Origin: Amoebophrya sp. AT5.2 | Lineage: Eukaryota > Sar > Dinophyceae > Syndiniales > Amoebophryaceae | NCBI GenBank assembly: GCA_005223375.1 | Contig: RXOD01005743.1 | Coordinates: forward strand, 1-12,692 | Length of the DNA stretch: 12,692 nucleotides | Direction: 5' to 3' | Part shown: piece after piece, positions 1-6,747 of the stretch | How positions within the stretch are numbered: the first letter of the stretch is position 1 | Layout of the letters: every line of letters starts with the position of its first letter | The notes under the pieces: generated by a model | Seen by the model: only the letters and a program-made list of their open reading frames with translations | What the model was told of the DNA's origin: nothing | Database searches by the model: none | Program-made: the position numbers and the translations under genes

Positions 1-1
1 G

Positions 2-1702
2 GCAGCCAGCGGTAGCACTTCCTCCGGGGCTGCTGCGGCTGCGGGCAGCAATTCCTACGTCAGTTTCTTCACCAACCCGGCGAACTTGGGGGCTGTGTTC
101 GCTGACACGGCGGCAAGCAGTACCGCTGCAGCGGGGGAGCAGCCGAAAGCGGGCAGTGGCGTCTTTACCTCGTTGATGAGCGCATTGACGGGTGTGCAAC
201 CGTCTGCGATTCCGCCGCCGGGGGCACCGCCCGCTGTCCCTGCGGTCCCGAAGAGTGCTGGCTCCCCGAAAGCAAAGTTCGCGCCGCCGGCCGGCAAGGC
301 CGCCGGCAAGGCAAAGGCGGCAGCGGCGGGCATCAGCTCCTCAGGTACTTCAGCTCCACTAGTATCGAGCGACTACGCAGCGACCCCGTCGTACTTGACG
401 TTCCAAGTCCCCCTGCACGCCGTGTTTGGAGCGGGTGCGCCTCCGCCTGCAGGTGAAGGTACTTCTGCGGCGGGAACGACAGCCACGACAGCAGGCGCTA
501 CTTCTAGCAGTAAAGGCACAGGAAAAGCAGGTGCGTCGGCGTTGATCCCGCCGTTGTTCAGTAAGGCAAAGGGTCTCTACGCTGGAGGAAAGCCGTATCT
601 CTCGCCGTACCTCTTCTCCCCGATGTTCGGGCCGCCGCCGGGAAAAGGACCGGCAGCAGCCGCGGAAACCGGTGCGACTGCCAAGCCCGGTTCTAGCCTC
701 AGCAGCGCGGAGTACGATGCCGCGTACCAACACGGGTACCAGTGGGCGTCGCACTACCTGTTTGGTGGAGACCAAAAGGGTACCGGCAAGAAGGCTGCAA
801 GTGCATCGCAAAGTGCCGCCGGCGGGGGAAAGGGCGAGGACGCGGCATCGGCCTGGAACCTTGCAGCAACGGGAGCGGCCGCAGGCGGTCCTCCTTCTTC
901 GCTATGGAACGCGTTGGGCACGCAGCTGAGCTCCGCGCTTCCATCGATCTTCGGCGGCTCGTCAGCGGGAGCCGGCAAGGGGAAAGGCGAAGGCATCAAG
1001 GGCAAAGGGAAAGGCGGCAAGAAAGGCAAGCCCTTTCTGAAAGGCGTGGTGGTGAAGGGTGCGCCACCCGGATTGGGACTTCCGCCTTCGTCACTATATA
1101 GCGGAAAAGGCGGTGGGCTGTTCGGCACAGGGACTTTTGCTGGGAAAGGCGCGGGATTCACATCAGTTCCGGCGTCCGGAGCGGCATCGGCGGGGGCAGG
1201 GCAACCGTCTACCTCCACCTACACAAGCCTGTTCGACCAGACTGGTTCCGCCTTTCTCGGGGGAGGGCTCTTCGGCCCCGGCAAGGGCCTCTCCGGTCTC
1301 TTCGGCGGTGGCCTCTCCGGTGCGGGAAAGAAGTTCGGCGGTGGCCCCCTCGGCGGCACCAGCTCCGTGGCGCCCGAGGACGCGGAGGCCAAAAAGATGA
1401 CCAAGGACCAACGAACGAAGGCCATCTCGGCCGGACTGCCAGAAAAGACGCACGCCAAACTGGGTGAGAAGATCCGGAAGCTGATGCAGTCGGCGGCGTC
1501 AACAACGCTTTTGGACACCACCTACACAACCGAGGCGACCGTGGACAGCACGGATGTGACAGCGCTGCGCAAACTGTACGCAATTATGAGCCAACAGTCG
1601 ACGGGTGCAAAGAACAAAAAATTCGCGGCGCAAGTCTACGCCAAATTGCTCGAGCCGACATTGGCCGCTGCGCTAGAATTGTCAGTGAAGGACATGAAGA
1701 AG
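2..1702 (+). CDS. 5'-truncated exon of an FG/GK-rich disordered protein, probably the N-terminus of the RING protein at 1869-3226
   Basis: The frame is already open at base 2 and there is no ATG near the edge, so the true start lies upstream. The roughly 567 visible residues are mostly low complexity in Ala, Gly, Ser, Pro and Lys. Eight Phe-Gly dipeptides are spread through it, three as GLFG (1115-1126, 1265-1276, 1295-1306). A Gly-Lys run lies at about 970-1040. GLFG repeats are a hallmark of FG nucleoporins, but the spacing is sparse and I would not call this a nucleoporin. From about 1370 the composition changes to charged, probably helical sequence that I do not recognise. I end the exon at 1702 because AAG|GTACTT is a strong donor, the codon frame is complete there, and the following reading (to a stop at 1829-1831) looks non-coding. 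If there is no splice, the protein simply ends at 1831. No function can be assigned from this part alone. Confidence 0.6.
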
Positions 1703-1868
1703 GTACTTCAAAAATTGTTGCTTCATATTGTTGCTGCGCTCGCTGTCCTTGTTCGCCGTCCTGCGGGGCGGGCAAGAAATCGAAACTCTGAGTTCTCGCC
1801 TCTACGACTGAACTACACCCGGAAAAAATGAATCGAATTACGATGCAACCACAAGCAATCACTATCAG
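1703..1868 (+). other. Predicted phase-0 intron, 166 nt, joining the FG-rich exon to the RING-protein exons
   Basis: The donor AAG|GTACTT and the acceptor TATCAG|GTGAAG follow the GT-AG rule. The upstream exon ends on a complete codon and the downstream exon opens on one, so the join keeps the frame. The interior has several stops and is richer in A and T than the flanks. A possible branch site is the CTGAAC at 1808-1813. The alternative is two adjacent genes, with a stop at 1829-1831 and a new start at ATG 1884, only about 50 bases apart. Such a short gap would leave little room for a 3' UTR, promoter and 5' UTR, which is why I prefer the intron. Confidence 0.55.
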
Positions 1869-3226
1869 GTGAAGGCGCCCAAAATGCGGATGTACGCTCC
1901 ATGGGAGTGGTACGAATTCGAGCAACCTGTGATCTCGGTTGGTAGCCATGCTTCGTGCGATGTAAAGTGGCCGAAGGAGTCGGACTACCACTTCGATTTC
2001 AACCGAGCCTCCGAACAAATTGACGGGTATCTTTTTAGATGCGTACTTAACTTGCTCCTTGCATATGATTGTGGACTCTTTCGTGCGCTTCTGCGGTAGC
2101 GCTTGCTATCTGGGCTACTTGTGTTTCTGGGCCGTGATGTTAACCCCTTAATGTAATTTTAATTTTTCAACACCCCGACAGGTTCCTGGTTTTTGTCCCG
2201 ACTAAAAGCGCTTCGACGGGGACGGGTGCTGCTTCGTCCTCGAGCGCGAAGAATGCCCCCGCGGCGATTTTAAAAACCGATGGCCGATGGCTTTACGTGG
2301 ATGCTATGTCGGGTGGTCGGCGCGCTACGTGGACCCAGACGCGCAGTGTGGCCAGCAAAGCGAATCTCTCCTCGGTGCCAACGGTGCGGAAGCTTCTCGA
2401 GTTCGGCTCGAAGGAAATGTTTCTGTTGAAGATTGGCAACACCACACAGATATCGAACATGCGCTACCTCTACTGCAATCTCCCACGCCGCGAACTAGAG
2501 GGCCAGGACGACGTCAGCGAACAGATCGCGACAGAAGCGGGAGCCGTACTAGACGGCCGCGCGTCTACAGACACCGACGAGAATGCGGAGCAGCAGCAAG
2601 ACGCGAAAAGAAAGAAGACCGTGGTAACCGGAAACTCTGCAGCAGCGAGTTCTTCGTCAGCGTCCGCTTCGGGAGCCGGTAAGACTGAAAAATCTGCGGA
2701 GGAAGTCGAATTTCTTCTCCCACCAGACGACGGCAAGAGCGCAGCAGGTGCTAGAGCTCCTGCAATCGCGCCACCTGTGCTTTCGGAGGCGGAGAGCAAG
2801 GGCGAAGAGCCGGTGATTTGCGAAGTGTGCATGGAGTCGGTCGTAGATTTGCGGACGCTCCCCTGCCGGCACACGTGCCTCTGCTCGGAATGTCTACAGA
2901 TCACAGCCCAAACGCCCGCGTCTACGTCGAGTCTCGTGGCCGCACTGGGCCCGCAGTGCCCTCTCTGCCGAGCCACGATCACCCGCGCGGAGCCGCTCAT
3001 CTGGACGAAACTGATGAAGAATATCGAGGAACAGCAGCCCGCAGCAAATTCAAAAGTCGGGGCCTCCGCAGCAGCAGCCAGCAAAAGCGGTGCCGGAGGG
3101 GGATTGCTGGCCGCCTCGTCCGCAGCAGGTGGCGGCGCGGCCAGTCCGGGAACGATGCTGAAACAGAGTCTCGAAAAACAGCAAAAGGCAATCGCAGAAG
3201 CGATGGCACTAGTGGACGGATGGTGA
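1869..3226 (+). CDS. RING-finger (C3HC4, MGRN1/LUL-like) putative E3 ubiquitin ligase, exons 1869-2026 and 2182-3226
   Basis: Joining 1869-2026 to 2182-3226 gives 400 residues, ending at TGA 3224-3226. The RING (2819-2968) reads C-x2-C-x11-C-x-H-x3-C-x2-C-x21-C-x2-C. The H-x3-C spacing and the LPCRH context match the MGRN1/LUL group of RING E3 ligases, which bind two zinc ions and recruit an E2 enzyme. Ahead of it lies a beta-rich stretch (about 1880-2470) with SVGSHASCDV and LYVDAMSGG segments that loosely resemble an FHA fold, though the usual Ser/His phosphopeptide-binding motif is not evident. Between them is an acidic, Ser/Ala-rich linker with a KRKK patch near 2608-2619. The tail is Ala/Gly/Ser-rich and ends in a probable amphipathic helix. 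If this is a separate gene it would start at ATG 1884; I think it is more likely the 3' part of the gene whose exon fills 2-1702. The RING call is firm; substrate and pathway are unknown. Confidence 0.75.
2027..2181 (+). other. Predicted intron, 155 nt, inside the FHA-like segment
   Basis: The donor is ACGG|GTATCT and the acceptor CCGACAG|GTTCC. A T-rich tract (about 2150-2170) precedes the acceptor. Without splicing the upstream frame reaches a stop at 2097-2099, and the downstream frame has no start before 2297 although it reads sensibly from 2182. Splicing splits one Gly codon (GG|G) and joins the two frames into continuous coding sequence. Confidence 0.7.
2819..2968 (+). other. RING zinc-finger domain (C3HC4)
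   Basis: The eight metal ligands are visible: C-E-V-C, then C-R-H, then C-S-E-C after an H-x3 spacer, and C-P-L-C at the end. The spacer between the sixth and seventh ligands is 21 residues. In MGRN1-type RINGs I recall it being about 10, so this finger has a longer loop. All ligands are present, so the fold should be intact. Confidence 0.88.
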
Positions 3227-4300
3227 CAACGACATGATAACTGCGACAACGCTCCTGGCGCTCTACTTGCCTCTTGTTGGCAGAGCACTAGTACAACCGT
3301 GTCGCGTTCGCGTGACGAAGACGAAGCATTACTTCAACATAATGATACCTTCCGGCTGATTTCTGTGTTTTGTACTGAAATGATCAGGAGAATCGGAAGA
3401 ATACTTCCACGTCGGCTTTACTTTCTTTACTCATCGCCGGAACAGTTACAGTCCGTCGCGCTCCTGTACATGAGCAGGACTTTTTGAACGCTCCACGACG
3501 ACACGACGGCGATCATCTTAACACGCCAGGCTGCTGCGCCTGCGATACGCATGACCATGAGTTGCGCCCTACTTCACTGGACACACTGGTGTCTTCACGA
3601 GTAGAAAGGCTCGAGTCGGATTTTTATTCAGAGTAGACTAGAAGAAGTGGAAGTAGTTGATCGGGTCGAACGACTTCTACGAGTTGGAAGAGGGCACAAC
3701 TTTACAACGACCTCCTTGCGACTGAGCGATCCCTATCAACATCTGAACTTTGACGACGTGCTGAACGCTCATCATCCTTCTAGCGGTACTTCGCTCAATT
3801 TTGTAGTAGCTAATTTCTCGAGCACTGTACCAGAACCAGAATTGCAACAAGACAACGCTACGCTCCACACAACGCAGGAGCAGCGCTATAAGGGGTAGAC
3901 ATTTCGTTTGCGGCGCAGCAGACCGAAATGCACATCAAGCGACGTGATCCTGTACCAAAAAAGACCAGCGCCGTGCTCTTCAATCAAGAAGGTAACCCTA
4001 CGGGAGGAGAGAACAGGTCGACAACGTTCATTATAAAAAAGAACTGGCCGCGTGCTACAGCTGGGTCTCTGAGGATAAATTTCAGATTCAGGCTTAGCTT
4101 CAGTCTTAGTGTCCCTGTCGGTGGTCGGTCTCAAGCATAAAGATTGTGTGCGCGATCTTGGTGCACCTTGTCCCGCGATCCCGCGTCGTGCAAGACGATC
4201 AAGAAAATGAATCTTCGCATGATCATATTCGGTCTTCCCTGGTGGTGGCGCTCCTGAAATACCGTGCACATTTGCTTTTTAGCCTTTTGCAGCTAAGCTC
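3227..4300. other. Spacer between the RING gene and the oligoribonuclease gene; no convincing gene
   Basis: About 1.07 kb with lower GC than the flanking exons. It should hold the 3' UTR of the RING gene and the promoter and 5' UTR of the next one. Open frames here are short (62-83 codons), several lack an ATG, and none shows a recognisable motif. A TATA-like TTATAAAAAAG lies near 4031-4041, about 440 bases ahead of the ATG at 4475; its role is unproven. I saw no tRNA, no tandem array and no transposon terminal repeats. Confidence 0.55.
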
Positions 4301-4474
4301 ATGTTCATTTTCGAGTTTTGCTCCAGGTTGCGATTTGTATCAAGACAACACACCTCCTCTCGGAAACTGCTATCTTTTTTCGGAGGTACAGCTGCATCTC
4401 GATCGTCTGCGAGGACACCCCACAGACTTCTACCTTTCAACATCATACCTTTACCTTTCAATTTCATCAAGAGC
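4301..4474 (+). other. In-frame 58-codon upstream extension of the oligoribonuclease: possible targeting leader or simply 5' UTR
   Basis: An ATG at 4301 is in frame with the main start at 4475 with no stop between them; an in-frame TAG lies at 4280-4282. The predicted leader has seven Arg, two Lys and many Ser, with one acidic residue, which suits a mitochondrial presequence. The context of ATG 4301 is weak (C at -3, T at +4), whereas ATG 4475 has A at -3 and G at +4. Leaky scanning could therefore give a long and a short form. GC content drops in this stretch, and a pyrimidine-rich run just before 4475 could instead be 5' UTR or a trans-splice acceptor region. Confidence 0.35.
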
Positions 4475-5755
4475 ATGGGCGAGACCGCCTCCACTACCGC
4501 CTCCTCGGCTCCGCCGGCCAAGACCCTCGCCGGCACCATCACTGCGTTTCTGCAGGCCAATCCGCGCGCCACCGACGACGACTGGGTTGCCGCTGCCCGG
4601 ACGTGGAGCGCCGACTTCGGTGCCGACGCCGTCACCAGTTGGTCCGATCCGGCCGACCAAAAGTTTCAGCACCGGCTCGTCCACCTCGCCGTGGCGAAGA
4701 CGCTCCCGAAGCTGCTCCAGTACCTCGTCGAAGAGCTGGAGTGCGACGTGAACGTGCAGCGGGAACACGATCGACTCACCCCCATGCACATCGCGTTGTG
4801 GTACAAGAAGCGGTCCGCGGAACTGGAAAAGAACCGGGGAAGGTGCGTGGACATCTTGAAGGAGGCGGAGTCGATTGACCTCACGATCCAAAACAAGTAC
4901 GGCGAGGACTGCTCCGCGAAGTACGAGGAACTGGTCGCGAGCTACGGCAACCTGATCTTTCTCGACCTGGAGATGAGCTGCGGGTTCTACGACTGGGCGA
5001 ACCGGGTGGAGTCGGAAGCGAACACGCCACCGCGGATTCTGGAGATCGCGGTGGTGATCACCGACAAGGACCTGAACGAGAAGGGCCGGGGCACGTGGCC
5101 CGTGGGCGGCTTCTCGAAGCAGTACCTGGAAAAGCTGGGCGACTTCCACCAGAAGAACTTCCGGGACCGGGTAAACGAGGACGGAACGCCGACAGCATGT
5201 GCGAAGTCGCTCTTCCCACCGCTGAAGAAGAAGCGGACCGCAGCGCCGGACGCAACAGGAGGGGCGGCGAATGATGGCGAGGTAGCCGAAACGGTCGCGG
5301 AGGTGGAGCCAAAACAGGAGTACTTCCGCGGCAACGGGCTTTTCAGCGACATGATGGACCCAGACCTCGCGAAACCGCTCCAGACCGTCGAGTCAGAAGT
5401 GCTTGCATTGCTGAAGCAGCACTGCCCGCCGAACGCCTGCCCGCTCGCGGGGGCCTCGGTGGGCTGCGACCGGGAGCTGCTGAAAACTGAGATGCCCCAG
5501 GTGTACGCGTACTTGTCACACCGCGTCGTCGACACCAGCACCGTGATCGCGGGAATGATGGACCCCTGGTGCGACCCGGCGCTGGACCTAAGGGACGACT
5601 GGAAGAAGCACCAGACCGAGCATGGGGGAAACTACAACCACCGCGCGCTGAACGACTGCGAGTCAGCGATCCTGACGATGAAGTGGCTGCGGAAAACGTT
5701 TTTCGACCCCGTGAACGAAAGAGGCCTGGCGAAGTCCATGAACGAAACGAGCTGA
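4475..5755 (+). CDS. Oligoribonuclease (Orn/REXO2 family, DEDDh 3'-5' exonuclease) with ankyrin-like N-terminal region
   Basis: The product is 426 residues from ATG 4475, with no intron. Orn/REXO2 enzymes degrade RNA fragments of two to five nucleotides to mononucleotides. All five DEDDh catalytic residues are visible: D164 and E166 in LDLEMS, D332 in SVGCDRELL, and H389 and D394 in HRALND. Other family blocks are PPRILEIAVVITDKDLN (186-201) and PLAGASVGCD (323-332), which resemble bacterial and human members. Those are about 180-240 residues, so this protein is much longer. Residues about 64-155 look like two or three ankyrin-type repeats (HRLVHLAVAK, DRLTPMHIALWY, IDLTIQNKYGEDCSA). Residues about 225-290 form an insertion with a KKKR patch (251-254), possibly nuclear targeting, followed by an acidic Ala-rich stretch. 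Start 4475 has the better initiation context; an upstream in-frame ATG at 4301 could give a longer isoform. The enzyme call is secure; the localisation is inference. Confidence 0.93.
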   Translation: MGETASTTASSAPPAKTLAGTITAFLQANPRATDDDWVAAARTWSADFGADAVTSWSDPADQKFQHRLVHLAVAKTLPKLLQYLVEELECDVNVQREHDRLTPMHIALWYKKRSAELEKNRGRCVDILKEAESIDLTIQNKYGEDCSAKYEELVASYGNLIFLDLEMSCGFYDWANRVESEANTPPRILEIAVVITDKDLNEKGRGTWPVGGFSKQYLEKLGDFHQKNFRDRVNEDGTPTACAKSLFPPLKKKRTAAPDATGGAANDGEVAETVAEVEPKQEYFRGNGLFSDMMDPDLAKPLQTVESEVLALLKQHCPPNACPLAGASVGCDRELLKTEMPQVYAYLSHRVVDTSTVIAGMMDPWCDPALDLRDDWKKHQTEHGGNYNHRALNDCESAILTMKWLRKTFFDPVNERGLAKSMNETS

Positions 5756-6747
5756 TGGAGGACGCAGCCTCTAATTGAGCGACAATGGAAAAGAACATCG
5801 CCCGATGGACAAATCAACAAGACAGCCGGACACTCCCACCCCTGCGTGGAGAATGAAACCCCATGATCGGGAGAGAAACAAAAATTGACAAATTATTCCG
5901 ATGTTGCAGGTCGTTGTACCAAAGTTGTACCTCTACGAAATGAACTCTAAGGATGTCGAGGTCGAGCTCGCCTCGGCCTCTGACTACTCTAATGACCAAG
6001 GTTGTTCTAGCTTAAGGAAATAAGTTTTTCCGCTTAGCTTTCCGAGACGAAGCTGTCCTGAACGGGAACTTTCGATTGATCGCAACGGCATGCGAGGGTT
6101 TGGGTTTCGCGCCCACCGGAGCCAAGAACTTTAGGCATTTCCCCCTCTTTTGATGAAGCTCGATTGGCTTCCACTCACGTGTCAGCACGCCTCGACGGCC
6201 GCCCTAGCTGGCGGCGATCCATATCAGGACGCTGCCGCTGGCGGCCCGTCGCCGGCGGGCACAAGAAAAAACCGTAGTTTATAAGGAAGTCGAGGCGTCG
6301 GACGCACCTCGATCGAACATGCCCAAAGCCCAACTGGCTGCGGGCTTGGCGCCTACCAATCACGAAAAACTGTGAAATGTTGCATTACACCGAAAAATCT
6401 GAAAATAAATGTTGTGCTGATGTTCCGTCACAGCTTTGTCCATTTGCGCCATCATAAGTATGTGTTTCGCGTCTTTCTCGCAATTCAGCCACAGATGGCT
6501 TGAATTTTAGAGTCCGTAAAATCGCGAAGCATCCCGCTTTGTTCCTTCTACTTGTATCTGTCAGGCAATGTAGGAGTACGTTCTTTAGTAGGTGTGGTTA
6601 TACTGATACTGATAGCATCAAATTTTCATCATGTAAAAAGAAAGGGGCAGATATAGTAGACGCGAACAAGCTAGAGCTACTACGCGGCGTACACTGGCTC
6701 ATACTCCGCATTGTAGCACGTCGACCAGTGTTGAATTAGCGAAAGCC
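5756..6747. other. Spacer between the oligoribonuclease and SART3/Prp24-like genes
   Basis: About 990 bases, with no credible coding frame. It should contain the 3' UTR of the upstream gene and the promoter and 5' UTR of the downstream one. An imperfect hairpin lies at about 6009-6039 (AGCTTAAGGAAA against TTTCCGCTTAGCT). A telomere-like GGGTTTGGGTTT is at 6096-6107. A GC-rich block with several stems is described separately (6162-6361). The frame of the downstream gene closes upstream at TAA 6634-6636, and the first ATG after that is 6748. Confidence 0.55.
6162..6361. other. Candidate structured element: five compatible inverted repeats in a non-coding spacer
   Basis: The outer pair is GATTGG (6162-6167) with CCAATC (6356-6361). 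Inside it, ACGCCTCGAC (6187-6196) pairs perfectly with GTCGAGGCGT (6289-6298). Within that loop are GCCGCC/GGCGGC (6198-6203, 6210-6215) and GCCCG/CGGGC (6244-6248, 6256-6260). On the 3' side is AAGCCC/GGGCTT (6326-6331, 6342-6347). All five can form together as one branched fold of about 200 nt, on either strand. I could not match it to tRNA, U1, U2, U4, U5, U6, SRP or RNase P RNA by eye, and I saw no clear RNA polymerase III terminator. It could equally be a decayed transposable element or coincidence in GC-rich DNA. Confidence 0.3.

Noticed and set aside
86..1831. Reading frame taken as a complete gene starting at 86
   Set aside because: Base 86 is a TTG inside a frame already open at base 2, so the gene continues upstream. 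The last 43 codons read like intron sequence following a strong donor.
3650..3720. tRNA-like T-arm on the minus strand (GTTCGACCC)
   Set aside because: Only four pairs form in the stem and no acceptor partner is found upstream on that strand.
3299..3898. Small open frames of 62 and 83 codons in the first spacer
   Set aside because: No motif, biased composition or supported start; the second begins at GTG. Frames of this length occur by chance.
4146..4751. A 201-codon + strand frame overlapping the start of the oligoribonuclease gene
   Set aside because: It begins without an ATG, runs through a Pro/Arg/Ser-rich shifted reading of the real gene, and has no domain.
6009..6039. Imperfect hairpin after the oligoribonuclease gene as a transcription terminator
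   Set aside because: Hairpin terminators are bacterial; in a eukaryotic spacer this imperfect repeat carries no clear meaning.
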